DNA from: Nostoc favosum CHAB5714
Lineage (GTDB): Bacteria; Cyanobacteriota; Cyanobacteriia; Cyanobacteriales; Nostocaceae
Assembly: GCF_020829495.1 (NCBI RefSeq)
Contig: NZ_JAIVFQ010000038.1
Span: 1 to 64,000 of the forward strand
Reading direction: 5' to 3'
DNA: 64,000 bases
Shown: one piece after another, positions 8,142 through 16,765 of the stretch
Numbering within the stretch: position 1 is the first letter of the stretch
Layout of the letters: each line of letters starts with the position of its first letter
Notes under the pieces: model-generated
What the model was told of the DNA's origin: nothing
The model's database searches: none
Seen by the model: the letters and a program-made list of their open reading frames with translations, nothing else
Program-made: the position numbers and the translations under genes

Positions 8142-8157
8142 TGGGAAAGGGGGGAGT

Positions 8158-8275
8158 GGGGAGTGGAGAGTGGGGAGTAGGGGAGATGAGGGAGATGAGG
8201 GAGATGAGGGAGATGAGGAAGAAATAAGCAATTCCGAATGCCCCATGCCCCATGCCCAATGCCCCATGCCCAACG
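8158..8275. repeat. short tandem repeats between ycf48 and psbE
   Basis: Contains gggagtgg-type, gatgaggga (9 bp, about four copies) and catgcccc/aatgcccc units. Same repeat class as 6037-6155. Non-coding; it separates ycf48 from the psbE promoter region. Confidence 0.9.
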
Positions 8276-8371
8276 TACAATTTCTGAGAAGAACTTTGCA
8301 ACTTGTAACTCTTTCTTAACTTTGTAGGATAATAAACTCAATAACACTCTATGTATAAGGTAGGGATCTAA

Positions 8372-8620
8372 ATGTCAGGTACCACTGGAGAACGTCCGTT
8401 TTCGGACATCATTACTAGCGTTCGTTACTGGGTAATTCACAGCATCACCATCCCGGCATTATTTATTGCCGGTTGGCTATTTGTCAGCACCGGACTGGCT
8501 TATGATGCTTTTGGCACACCCCGCCCCGACGAATATTTCACACCAGCGCGGCAAGAAGTGCCCATTGTGAAGAACCGTTTTGAAGCTAAAAAACAAGTTG
8601 AACAATTTATTGGAAAGTAG
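8372..8620 (+). CDS. psbE: cytochrome b559 alpha subunit
   Basis: 82 residues, the family length. The single membrane helix carries the haem-ligating His in RYWVIHSITIP (residue about 23), followed by the lumenal DAFGTPRPDEYF block. With PsbF it forms the cytochrome b559 haem of the photosystem II reaction centre. First gene of the psbEFLJ operon; an AGGTAGGG ribosome-binding stretch lies just upstream of the ATG. Confidence 0.98.
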   Translation: MSGTTGERPFSDIITSVRYWVIHSITIPALFIAGWLFVSTGLAYDAFGTPRPDEYFTPARQEVPIVKNRFEAKKQVEQFIGK

Positions 8621-8629
8621 TTTGAGATC

Positions 8630-8767
8630 ATGACTAGCGGCAATAACATCAATCAACCAGTTACCTATCCAATTTTTACCGTTAGATGGCTGGCAGTTCA
8701 CACTTTAGGTGTACCAACTGTATTCTTTTTAGGCGCGATCGCCGCAATGCAATTTATTCAACGTTAG
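8630..8767 (+). CDS. psbF: cytochrome b559 beta subunit
   Basis: 45 residues: starts MTSGNNINQP and ends AMQFIQR, with one membrane helix and the haem-ligating His in WLAVHTLG. It pairs with PsbE in photosystem II. It starts 9 nt after the psbE stop and precedes psbL by 8 nt. Confidence 0.97.
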   Translation: MTSGNNINQPVTYPIFTVRWLAVHTLGVPTVFFLGAIAAMQFIQR

Positions 8768-8775
8768 GAGCAATT

Positions 8776-8898
8776 ATGGCAGAAAGATCGCCCAATCCCA
8801 ATAATCAACCGGTTGAACTAAACCGGACTTCGCTATACCTGGGACTATTACTAGTTTTCGTTCTGGGGATTCTGTTTTCCAGTTACTTCTTTAACTAA
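8776..8898 (+). CDS. psbL: photosystem II protein L
   Basis: 40 residues from ATG 8776, preceded by TAGGAG. The sequence NNQPVELNRTSLYLGLLL is the signature of PsbL, a single-helix subunit at the PSII monomer interface near QA. Third gene of psbEFLJ. Confidence 0.97.
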   Translation: MAERSPNPNNQPVELNRTSLYLGLLLVFVLGILFSSYFFN

Positions 8899-8968
8899 CT
8901 GGAAATCCTGTTGTTAATCTTTGTTTATTGAACCTGTGTTGATTAGTTGTTAAGGGAGGAGAGAAGCT

Positions 8969-9088
8969 GTGTCTGGAAGTGGGAGAATTCCCCTGTGGGT
9001 CGTCGCTACGATCGCAGGTTTAGGTATAATTACAGTCTTGGGCATTTTCTTTTATGGTGCCTACGCCGGACTCGGTTCTTCGATTTAA
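8969..9088 (+). CDS. psbJ: photosystem II protein J
   Basis: 39 residues starting at GTG 8969, preceded by GGGAGGAGAG. The product ([12 protein letters not shown] ... AYAGLGSSI) is a typical PsbJ, a single-helix subunit that affects plastoquinone exchange in PSII. Last gene of the operon, 70 nt after psbL, followed by a terminator hairpin. Confidence 0.96.
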
Positions 9089-9160
9089 CATGAGTTAGTT
9101 TGAACCGAACACTATAAGTTAGAATTTTCTAGCATTTGTTGAGAAATCAACGTTAAAAAA

Positions 9161-9187
9161 ACCGCCTGTCTCCATGAGATAGGCGGT
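9161..9187 (+). terminator. psbEFLJ terminator hairpin
   Basis: accgcctgtct and agataggcggt pair into an 11-position stem with one mismatch around CCATG, preceded by an A-run and followed by ATTAATTTT. Located 73 bp after psbJ. Confidence 0.75.
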
Positions 9188-9234
9188 ATTAATTTTGGTC
9201 AATAGTCTAGAAATATATCCGACAGAATTGATAG

Positions 9235-9413
9235 CAATACGGTTCGGATAAGATACCCCCACCTGTGGCGACCTTCTTCAAAAGGGGGTAAAGGAGGAAA
9301 ATAGCCTGCCAATTGATCGGGAGTCACCGCAATCTTGGAGTCTTCCAAAGTGGAGCAACTGGCGTGGTTTGGGGGGATCTTCGCAGGGTAAACAAGCTAA
9401 CTGAACTGTATTG
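9235..9413. mobile_element. small inverted-repeat element (MITE-like) with 10-bp flanking duplication
   Basis: 179 bp, starting CAATACGGTTCGGATAAG and ending with a related inverted end (AACTGAACTGTATTG). It is flanked by gaattgatag (9225-9234) and ggattgatag (9414-9423), a 9/10 direct repeat consistent with a target-site duplication. The same end sequence, with a few changes, is seen at 48572-48728 and 61388-61521. No transposase inside. Confidence 0.7.
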
Positions 9414-9479
9414 GGATTGATAGCACTCGCTTGTCCAAAAACTTGACTATTGACTAATGACTAATGACTAATGACTAGA

Positions 9480-9590
9480 TTAGCCAATATCGTCCCTTTC
9501 AATGTATAAAAATAGAAACGCGAAGGTCACAGCTGGCAAAACCCAACCAATGATGGGAACTAAGATAGAAGGCAAAAAGGAAGCTGCCAT
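9480..9590 (-). CDS. psaI: photosystem I subunit VIII
   Basis: 36 residues read on the minus strand from ATG at 9590: AASFLPSILVPIIGWVLPAV then a second hydrophobic stretch and IERDDIG. Size, one membrane helix and the SFLPSI-VP--GW--PAV pattern match PsaI, which sits beside PsaL at the PSI trimer/tetramer interface. AGGAA lies upstream. psaL is not adjacent; the gene stands alone between the psbEFLJ terminator region and repeat DNA. Confidence 0.85.
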   Translation of the reverse strand: MAASFLPSILVPIIGWVLPAVTFAFLFLYIERDDIG

Positions 9591-9689
9591 AGTAAAGGTT
9601 CCTGTTAAATAACACTACAATTCAAAATGAGCTTACTGCAAATGCTGCCAAGATTTTTGAAATTCTAAAGATTTTTAACACAGGCAATA

Positions 9690-9900
9690 TGGGGAGTGGG
9701 GAGTGGGGGGAGCAGGGGGAGCAGGGGAGGCAGGGGGAGCAGGGGAGGCAGGGGGAGCAGGGGAGAATATTTAACTAGTTCCGTGGGTTTAAGTCCCCCG
9801 GTTCTATAACCGACAAGTTTTGTGTTGGGGTTAAATCCCCATTACAAAACAAAATTTACGAAAGCGTTGCGGGGCGAAGCCCATTACGAATTACGAATTA
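9690..9900. repeat. short tandem repeats and a dispersed repeat shared with 26740-27060
   Basis: 9700-9770 is a run of gcaggggga units. From about 9777, the segment (ccgtgggtttaagtcccc ... gttgcggggcgaagccc) is found again, in inverted pieces, at about 26750-26840 and 26995-27058. It is followed by attacgaatt repeats. No gene seen. Confidence 0.85.
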
Positions 9901-9943
9901 CGAATTATTTAATAATCAATGCCCAATGCCCCTCATACCTGAT

Positions 9944-12900
9944 TTACATACCCAGGAGTTCATCTAGCTGCAAGTTTGGCAAGTCTGGAGGAATCACAGT
10001 TCGCACTATTGTGACTTTGTGACTCTCCTGTTGGGTTGTCAGATCAAGTGCGATCGCTTCCAAGCGAATTTCCAAACACCCAAAGGGAATATTTAATTGC
10101 GTCATCACTTCCAATCCTCCCAAGGCGTTAGGTAGCAAATTTGTCAGTAAATGGGGCCCCTCTAGTAACCAGCGAGTTTGATAATCTTCAAGCCATAACT
10201 TGACAACAACTTGGGGAGGTACTTCAGGCAGTACTACGCGCACTATGATAAATTTGCCAGCGATTAATTCGCCGTCTGGTACATGCAGTTCTGGAATTGG
10301 CAAAGGCTCAATAGCTGCGGCAGTTATGGGTGGGGAAGAGGATAAACCTAACAGTGGTTGCTTCTCTTCTTCAAAAGAATCATTTTTCGTTCCATTGGCT
10401 TCCAGTTCACTATATGTATCATCTACAACGATTTCTTGCGCCAACCAAGCTGACGCTATATTCATTTTTATCGGAGGAGGGGGGGGCGGTAGTTGTCTTA
10501 CCACCATTGAGACTGTTGGTTCGGATACTTTTTCTACTACCGGATCTTCCCCTGTTTCTAGATCAGCTTCCTTTGCTGTGTCTGCATCTTCCGCAAAGTT
10601 CCCAAGATCAAAAACCGATTGCTCTTGAACTTCTTCCCATGTCTCTATATCACCATCCAGGCTTAACGGCAAGTTGACATCAACATTGGGAGTTTCAGCA
10701 CTAAGAGAAAGCTGGGTCTGCTGGGCTGGAACATAGCTATCGTGGTCTTCAGGTTCCAGTTCATCGATGGATTCAGGTAAAGAGTATCCTTGGCTGTGCA
10801 TCCACTTTCTGAGCAGGGGAGATGAGTAAAGGTTACCTGTTGTAATGAATTGTGCATTTGGCTGGGCTTCTACCTCAGCAACAGATTCTTCTTGAAATTG
10901 TGCATTTGGCTGGGCTTCTACTTCAGCAACAGATTCTTCCTGGAATTGTGCATTTGGCTGGGCTTCTACTTCAGCAACAGATTCTTCCTGGAATTGTGCA
11001 TCATCTACTACTAATTCCAGTGTATTTTCATCAGCTACAGTTGTGTCCAACTGCGGGAAGTCCTCATCTGCTGGAACTTCCAATGCATCTGGAGCATTGT
11101 TTTTTACTTCTTCTGTATCATCTGGCAAAGCTTGTAGCCGTTTCAAGTATGGCAAAGTAGTGTCAAGTATTGGCATTCGACGTTGCTTGATGACCAACTG
11201 CTCCAAGTTGATGGCAGCCATAGTAGCATCCTTTTCCAGAAGTTCCTTTTCTGTAGGGGCTTCTGTAACAACATCTGTGGGAGTATTGACATGGGTTTGA
11301 ATAGGAGGCAGTTTCGGCAATTGAGGCGAAGTGCCTGAATTCTTTAAGTTAGATGTCCGCAGGATGGCTTCTCGCAGAACTTGTAAGTTAATTTGCGGTG
11401 GTAAAGGTCTATTTGGGGATGGATTGAGTATCTGAGACTGGTCTGTTTTTGGAATCTTGACCAGATTGAATAGTTTCAAATCGATCCTCCCAGCGGCCTT
11501 TGGCTCCGTGACAACAGCAGACGAGTCCGATGGTGCTATGGGGTCATTTAAGGATGTACTAAGTTTTGCTGCAGCTGTGATTGCCAGTAATTCTGTTACA
11601 TCTGCTGTAATGGTGAAGAACTGGCTGGCTAACCGGATGACTTCACCAACATCGGCGAATCGACCATACAAACTGATATCTGCCAAAATTAACTTGGATT
11701 CCAAGTCAGCAGGAATATCAATTGAGGTATTGATAGTGAAGGGCAACTCCTGATCTGGTAAGGGTTGCCGTACCTGGGTCAAGATTTTCGAGTTTTTGGG
11801 CGATCGCAGTTCAATTCCTAGTTCAAGCGCTAGCAAGCTTTTGGGCAATAATATTTCAGCCTGATCTAGATTTATCTTTTCTTTGAGTTCTATGTGCCCA
11901 TTGATTGTAAGAGGTTGTCCCCAACGAGCAATGTAACTATCCTGGTCTAAAGTTAGCAGTAATGGAGGCGGTGGTTGTATTGCTGGAGAATCTGTAACCT
12001 TTTCATCATTGAGCAGGGCTTCAGAATTGGGTAAAGCTAAATCTATTAAATTTTGTAAAATCTGCTCTGCCGTCTCACCTTTGAGCCACACAGGACTCAC
12101 AGGCTCATCGATATCTTTTTCGGTTTCATCTAGCAGAACAGTGGTATTAAGGTTGCTGTCTGTAGTAACCGCCTGTTCTGTAGCGATCGCTGTATCTAAG
12201 TTAATTTCGGGTTCTTCTGGGGCAGTGTATTCTAAGTTCCCTTCATCTGGCGCAACAATAGTAACAAAGTTGCTAACTGCCTGTTCTGTAGCGATCGCTT
12301 TATCTTGCGTAATTTCGGGTTCTTCTGGGGCAGTGTATTCTAAGTTCCCTTCCTCTGGCACAACAATAGTAACGGGGTTGTCGTCTGTAGCAATTCCCTG
12401 TTCTGTAGCGATCGCTGTATCTAAGTTAATTTCGGGTTCTTCTGGGGCAGTGTATTTTAAGTTCCCTTCATCTGGCACAACAATTGTAACGGGGTTGTCG
12501 TCTGTAGCAATTCCCAGTTCTGCGGAGACTGCGATCGCTTTATCTAGCGTAATTTCGGGTTCTTCTAGAGCTATACATTCCAAGTTTTCAGAAACAGTAT
12601 CTGGGTGATCGGATGAATTTGATACTACATTCTCCCCCTGCTCCCCCTGCTCCCCCTGCCTCCTTTGCTCCCCCTCTACTCCCTGGCACAATACTTGAAG
12701 TTGGACACTGTATTGCCAAGATTTACCGAGTAGCTCCGACATCAAATCGCCCATACAGCGCAAGTCCCAAACTCCCGGCTCGAAGTAGGTAAAAGGAATT
12801 AGCGCCATTAAGCCTTCTGAATTAGTGCGACGCGATCGCTTGAAAATACGCCGCTTTGGTAGAACTTCCTGAGTTGAAGAGTGAGTTACTCGCACTTCCA

Positions 12901-13030
12901 CGTCTGTATTAGGAAGGTTAGAACGAGCCAAAATTCTATACTCCCCTTCCAAAATTTCCAAATTTGGCGATTCTAGGATATGCCACGAGCGATCGCCTTG
13001 TTTCTGTATCAGAAATTGCCAGTGTTCCAT
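9944..13030 (-). CDS. large repeat-containing protein of unknown function
   Basis: 1028 residues from ATG at 13030 (the frame is open to 13063, but MEHWQFLIQKQGDRSWHILE is the natural start). The first 130 residues look like a beta-rich folded domain ending YFEPGVWDLRCMGDL. The middle is acidic and repetitive: four copies of a VTIVVPDEGNLEYTAPEEPE-type block (about residues 195-300) and three tandem NAQFQEESVAEVEAQP units. The C-terminal 150 residues again look folded (IIVRVVLPEVPPQVVVKLWL). An EQGEQGEQGE stretch (12640-12665) is a translated simple repeat. No catalytic motif or signal peptide is seen. Probably a cyanobacterium-specific protein with a variable linker region; function unknown. 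Confidence 0.8.
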   Translation of the reverse strand: MEHWQFLIQKQGDRSWHILESPNLEILEGEYRILARSNLPNTDVEVRVTHSSTQEVLPKRRIFKRSRRTNSEGLMALIPFTYFEPGVWDLRCMGDLMSELLGKSWQYSVQLQVLCQGVEGEQRRQGEQGEQGENVVSNSSDHPDTVSENLECIALEEPEITLDKAIAVSAELGIATDDNPVTIVVPDEGNLKYTAPEEPEINLDTAIATEQGIATDDNPVTIVVPEEGNLEYTAPEEPEITQDKAIATEQAVSNFVTIVAPDEGNLEYTAPEEPEINLDTAIATEQAVTTDSNLNTTVLLDETEKDIDEPVSPVWLKGETAEQILQNLIDLALPNSEALLNDEKVTDSPAIQPPPPLLLTLDQDSYIARWGQPLTINGHIELKEKINLDQAEILLPKSLLALELGIELRSPKNSKILTQVRQPLPDQELPFTINTSIDIPADLESKLILADISLYGRFADVGEVIRLASQFFTITADVTELLAITAAAKLSTSLNDPIAPSDSSAVVTEPKAAGRIDLKLFNLVKIPKTDQSQILNPSPNRPLPPQINLQVLREAILRTSNLKNSGTSPQLPKLPPIQTHVNTPTDVVTEAPTEKELLEKDATMAAINLEQLVIKQRRMPILDTTLPYLKRLQALPDDTEEVKNNAPDALEVPADEDFPQLDTTVADENTLELVVDDAQFQEESVAEVEAQPNAQFQEESVAEVEAQPNAQFQEESVAEVEAQPNAQFITTGNLYSSPLLRKWMHSQGYSLPESIDELEPEDHDSYVPAQQTQLSLSAETPNVDVNLPLSLDGDIETWEEVQEQSVFDLGNFAEDADTAKEADLETGEDPVVEKVSEPTVSMVVRQLPPPPPPIKMNIASAWLAQEIVVDDTYSELEANGTKNDSFEEEKQPLLGLSSSPPITAAAIEPLPIPELHVPDGELIAGKFIIVRVVLPEVPPQVVVKLWLEDYQTRWLLEGPHLLTNLLPNALGGLEVMTQLNIPFGCLEIRLEAIALDLTTQQESHKVTIVRTVIPPDLPNLQLDELLGM
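10849..10992 (-). repeat. three 48-bp in-frame tandem repeats
   Basis: Units start at 10849, 10897 and 10945, with a partial fourth at 10993. Each encodes 16 residues (AQFQEESVAEVEAQPN). The two right-hand units are almost identical, suggesting recent expansion. Confidence 0.95.
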
Positions 13031-13063
13031 TGTGAGTGATGCCCAGACCGACGAGCCGCCCAA

Positions 13064-13635
13064 TTATATAGTGTATTAACTTGCTTGCAAGTTTACCCCA
13101 GTATTTTGTAAATGCATCCCTTAAATGGCTATCTAGTTAACTCAGTTTTACTAACTTGACTTCTGGCACTTTAACTAGTCCCATCAAGGGAATTTCAATG
13201 GATCGCTGTGTTGCTTGTGCGTAAAGCTTTTGTTGTTTCCTGAATATTAATTTTGACACTCTCCAGTGCTAAATTAACACGGTTGCAATAAATACCCTTA
13301 CCTGTATATGCTCAACTTAGTGCGAATGTTTTCGTATTATTTTTTACCAAAATCTTCATTTACAATAAATAGGCACAACATACAATAAATAAAGATTCAC
13401 TTGACAATTTTATTAAATTGTGATTGCCCACATTTTTGCGACAAAGAGTTAGGATGTGGCTCTTAAGTGTCCTGTGCGATCGCCCACTCTGGGTGCGAAG
13501 CGCGATCGCAAATCACAACACTTAACCGCGCAGCACGCGCCCAACCTACAAAGCAGCGTTTCTTTGAACCTCTACAAAGCGTATCCTCACCTGAGTAGAA
13601 TGTGGGTGACAATGAGGATTTACAGGAGGGATTCG
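13064..13635. other. intergenic region, no gene supported
   Basis: AT-rich with two HIP1-rich patches near 13480-13510. An open frame upstream of 13636 is in phase with the next gene but has no family-like sequence, so I treat it as untranslated. Promoters for the divergent genes probably lie here. Confidence 0.5.
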
Positions 13636-13833
13636 ATGCTAGTCATTTTAATGGACGAGCAAATCCTTGCCCCTGAGCAAGTTTGCCAGTCTTGTTTACT
13701 CGCTGACAGGAGCGGTCAACCCCGTTGGCGTGGGGGTCAACTGCGTTGTGGTCAAGCCATTCGCAAACTTACTCAACAGCAGCCAGACCAGTATGAGTGT
13801 GTAATGGGTTTTCGTATCGCCTATATAGAATAG
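13636..13833 (+). CDS. conserved small protein of unknown function
   Basis: 65 residues from ATG 13636, preceded by CAGGAGGG at 13622-13629. Contains two cysteines in VCQSCLLADRSGQPRWRGG and a third in LRCGQAI, followed by YECVMGFRIAYIE. The CxxC-plus-Cys arrangement could hold a metal, but this is only a possibility. It lies 81 bp upstream of the Tic20-like gene on the same strand. Confidence 0.65.
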   Translation: MLVILMDEQILAPEQVCQSCLLADRSGQPRWRGGQLRCGQAIRKLTQQQPDQYECVMGFRIAYIE

Positions 13834-13914
13834 TTGAATTTGCCAGCAAGACCAAGCAATTGCGTTATCCTAAGCTCAAGTAACTATTAAAATTTAACCA
13901 CAGGAGAACGCATA

Positions 13915-14394
13915 ATGTCTTGGCGCGGGTCTACAACGGTTTCAGATCGAATTTTTGCTTCCTTGCCTTATTTGCTGCCCCTAGTTGATGGTTTAGTCTT
14001 TGGCAGGTTTTTATTGAATCAGTTTCCAGCACTACAAGTTCTGCTTTTACCGCTGCAACCAGTGCTAATAATTTACGGTAGTTTAGGACAAATTGGACAA
14101 ATAATTGTGTTCTTTGCCTTGTTCCTATTAGTGGTGAGAAACGAAAAAATCAATCACTTCATTCGTTTCAACACAATGCAGGCGATTCTTTTGGACATAG
14201 TTATATTTTTGTGTTCCATACTGGTGCGAGTTTTAGCACAGGTTCCTGGTACTGGCTTTGCAATAGAAACAGTAGCTAACACCATCTTTTTAGGCGTTGT
14301 AGCAGCAGTTGGATATTCCGCCGTTCAGTCTCTACTGGGACGTTATGCGGAAATTCCGGCGATTTCCGATGCAGTGTATATGCAGGTGCGTTAG
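13915..14394 (+). CDS. Tic20 family membrane protein (Ycf60-like)
   Basis: 159 residues with four hydrophobic segments (about 17-35, 50-75, 90-112, 120-140). The opening DRIFASLPYLLPLVDGL and the NHFIRFNTMQAILLDI block are typical of cyanobacterial Tic20 homologues, related to the chloroplast inner-envelope protein Tic20. Role in bacteria not settled. AGGAG lies upstream of the ATG. Confidence 0.85.
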   Translation: MSWRGSTTVSDRIFASLPYLLPLVDGLVFGRFLLNQFPALQVLLLPLQPVLIIYGSLGQIGQIIVFFALFLLVVRNEKINHFIRFNTMQAILLDIVIFLCSILVRVLAQVPGTGFAIETVANTIFLGVVAAVGYSAVQSLLGRYAEIPAISDAVYMQVR

Positions 14395-14405
14395 AAGTTA
14401 ACGGG

Positions 14406-15179
14406 TTAACGGGGCGCTACGGTGTTTTCCAGGCGACCAATACCTTCAATTTCGACGCGGACGCGATCGCCTGGATGCAATGGACTTACACCCTCCGGCG
14501 TACCTGTAAGCACCAAATCACCGGGTAGTAGCGTCATCACCTGACTGATGTAAGAAACTAGAACATCGGGGGAAAACACCATCTGATCTATACAGGCAGA
14601 TTGGACTGGATTGCCGTCGTCATTCACAAAAGTTTGCAATCTCGCTCCTGGATTTAATTCCCGCACGATCCAAGGCCCCAAGGGACAGAAAGTATCAAAA
14701 CCTTTGGCTCGCGTCCATTGACCATCGCGTTTTTGTAAATCCCGCGCTGTTACGTCATTGGCGATGGTGTAGCCCCAAATTTTCGTTTGGGCTACCTCTG
14801 GTGTACATTCAAAGGCGTAATCGCCAATCACTAACGCTAACTCTCCTTCGTAGTCAACTCTTTGTGACTGGGGAGGATACTTAATTTCCCTCTCAGATGG
14901 AATGATCGACGTGGGTGGCTTGAGAAAGATTAGTGGCTCAGAAGGTACTGAAGTTCCCATTTCAGCTGCATGTTCTGCATAATTCTTACCCACCGCCACA
15001 ATCTTTGAGGGAGCGCAGGGAGCCAGAATTTGGTAATTTCCCGGTGTCAAAGTTAAATCAGTGGGTTGTCCTTGTAACCAGGGCGGAGCATCTAGCACCT
15101 GCACATTCAGGGATAGTTGTAGTAACCCATAGTAAATCTGTCCTTCTTGATTTTGAATTCGCACATAGCGTTGCGCCAT
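14406..15179 (-). CDS. fumarylacetoacetate hydrolase family protein
   Basis: 257 residues from ATG 15179 (MAQRYVRIQNQEG); the frame extends upstream but without family sequence. FAH-fold motifs are clear: AVGKNYAEHAAEMG, EPLIFLKPPTS, DYEGELALVIG, GYTIANDVTARDLQ, DTFCPLGPW and GDLVLTGTPEGV. The acidic metal ligands are in the E-x-E-L-A block. Proteins of this class act as acylpyruvases, oxaloacetate decarboxylases or 2-hydroxy-hepta-diene-dioate isomerases; substrate cannot be told from sequence. Convergent with the Tic20-like gene. Confidence 0.88.
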   Translation of the reverse strand: MAQRYVRIQNQEGQIYYGLLQLSLNVQVLDAPPWLQGQPTDLTLTPGNYQILAPCAPSKIVAVGKNYAEHAAEMGTSVPSEPLIFLKPPTSIIPSEREIKYPPQSQRVDYEGELALVIGDYAFECTPEVAQTKIWGYTIANDVTARDLQKRDGQWTRAKGFDTFCPLGPWIVRELNPGARLQTFVNDDGNPVQSACIDQMVFSPDVLVSYISQVMTLLPGDLVLTGTPEGVSPLHPGDRVRVEIEGIGRLENTVAPR

Positions 15180-15267
15180 AACCTTGATGAATATCCTTTT
15201 ATCTGCTTTTTTGTTGCTGTGAGCGGGTAGCAATCATCAGTTAGCTTGTTAGCGAACCGATTGAGCC

Positions 15268-15297
15268 TTGAGCCTGAAAGCGATCGCTCGCTATAAT
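15268..15297 (+). promoter_or_regulatory. candidate sigma70-type promoter for rpsF
   Basis: TTGAGC at 15268-15273 and a perfect TATAAT at 15292-15297, separated by 18 bp. Transcription from here would give an rpsF leader of about 340 nt that includes the hairpin at 15384-15421. Confidence 0.5.
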
Positions 15298-15383
15298 ATA
15301 TGTTTTAGGGAAAGATACCCATTGGCAAGGCTGATAGCTTGATCAATCTTTTCAAAAAAAAGACTACCTACGTTCACTGCCGT

Positions 15384-15421
15384 CTCATCATTCCCCTTGC
15401 GGGTAAGTGAGAGGTTTTTTT
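15384..15421 (+). terminator. hairpin plus T-run in the rpsF leader (attenuator-like)
   Basis: ctcat ... gtgag arms with inner ttcccc/gggtaa pairing, then AGG and seven Ts (15415-15421). No plus-strand gene ends just before it, so it may be an attenuator in the rpsF 5' region rather than a terminator of a preceding gene. Fold read by eye. Confidence 0.4.
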
Positions 15422-15642
15422 GGAATAAGCTAACGAAATATGGGAGCCGGGAAGCGACCTAGTTTTCATTAGGGACAGCCAAAAAAGTCAAATTTTGGCA
15501 ATTTGACTAATGATTCAAATTTAAAACTGGTAAGATTATAGTTCCTTGTTGCTTCAGATGTTGATTAATACTGGCATTTTGAATTAATTTAGGTATAAAT
15601 TAGCATCAGCAGCCATTTCTGTCCATAAGGAGACTGAAAAAT

Positions 15643-16005
15643 ATGACTACAAGTTACGAAACAATGTACATTCTCCGCCCTGACCTGGGAGACGAACAGG
15701 TAGAGCAAGCAATTACTAAATATCAGAATTTGCTTCGTGACCAAGGCGCCCAGGATATGCAAATTCAAAATCGTGGTAAGCGTCGTCTTGCTTATGAAAT
15801 CAAAAAACACCGCGATGGCATCTACATCCAGTTAAACTACACTGCGCCTGCAACTGCGATCGCCCCCTTTGAACGCGCCATGCGTTTGAGTGAAGAAGTG
15901 ATTCGCTATCTGACAGTTAAGCAGGAAGCTGAAGAGGAAAAACCTCCTAAAGAAGAAAAAGAAAAACCCACTAAAGTGACAGCAACAGCGCCAGCAACAG
16001 TCTAA
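15643..16005 (+). CDS. rpsF: 30S ribosomal protein bS6
   Basis: 120 residues. bS6 family features: YETMYILRPDLGDEQVEQAI, NRGKRRLAYEIKKHRDGIYIQLNY and RLSEEVIRYL. The C-terminal tail from residue 97 is Lys/Glu/Pro-rich, as in other cyanobacterial S6 proteins. AAGGAGA lies upstream of the ATG. Binds 16S rRNA with S18 in the central domain. Confidence 0.97.
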   Translation: MTTSYETMYILRPDLGDEQVEQAITKYQNLLRDQGAQDMQIQNRGKRRLAYEIKKHRDGIYIQLNYTAPATAIAPFERAMRLSEEVIRYLTVKQEAEEEKPPKEEKEKPTKVTATAPATV

Positions 16006-16201
16006 AGAGTACAGAATAGGGGATAGGGAAGGTTTTCCCAATGCCCCATGCTCAATGCCCAATTCCATTCAATAAAATTTTGTTTTTTCTTTTTTCGTGA
16101 CTTGCTTGGGAATGCTAAATTAAAAAATACTTGCCAAAGGTAGTACTCCCGCAGTTATACCTAAGAGTGGACAAGATTCTGAATGGGAGCTGGAAGCTAC
16201 T

Positions 16202-16765
16202 GTGAGCCAATCTGATACACCCAATATTCAAGTTCTCTCTACGGAAGTATCGCAGCTACGCCAAGAGTTGCAACTTCGCGATTCCTTAGTGCAACAACTA
16301 TCTCAAGAACTCTTCCGGCTGATAAAGGGTAACACTAGTTTTATGCCCCAGCAGCCGGAGCTTGAGCGCGATCTGACCCAGTTACAGGCTTTGCAAGAAC
16401 AACTCCAAGCTGTGGAGCAGCAGGTGGCGTTCTACCAAGAGCAAATTACAACTCGTGACTCCGAAATTTACCAATTGCGACAGTCAGTTCAAGAACTCAC
16501 TGATCGCACTCGGATGTTGGAGCAAGTAGTACAAGAGTTGCCTCAAATTTACCGTCGGAAGTTTGAGGAGCGGATGACGCCAGTGAGAGAAAAGGTAGCA
16601 ATGCTACAACGGGAAAACCGCCAACTACAAGCAGAACTGCAAAGTGTGAGTTACCGTTTAGCACTCAAAACTCGCAATGCTAGTCATAGTGGCATTGATT
16701 TGCCAAATTTTCCCCGCCCAGCATCCGACGAAGAAACTAACATTTCGACTCCCCAGAACGCCTAA
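16202..16765 (+). CDS. coiled-coil protein of unknown function
   Basis: 187 residues starting at GTG 16202 (MSQSDTPNIQVLSTEVSQL). Residues about 12-150 are rich in Gln, Glu and Leu with heptad spacing (LRQELQLRDSLVQQLSQELF and later), so a long coiled coil is expected. The tail is Pro/Ser/Thr-rich. No signal peptide or membrane segment. It seems to be conserved among cyanobacteria from its regular pattern, but the role is unknown. Confidence 0.75.
   Translation: MSQSDTPNIQVLSTEVSQLRQELQLRDSLVQQLSQELFRLIKGNTSFMPQQPELERDLTQLQALQEQLQAVEQQVAFYQEQITTRDSEIYQLRQSVQELTDRTRMLEQVVQELPQIYRRKFEERMTPVREKVAMLQRENRQLQAELQSVSYRLALKTRNASHSGIDLPNFPRPASDEETNISTPQNA

Noticed and set aside
9777..9830. tRNA-like segment (gtttaagtcccccggttc)
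   Set aside because: No acceptor stem or anticodon arm can be drawn; the segment is a dispersed repeat also present near 27000.
12009..12608. 199-codon plus-strand frame
   Set aside because: Antisense shadow of the acidic repeats in the large minus-strand protein; sequence is low-complexity Ser/Val.
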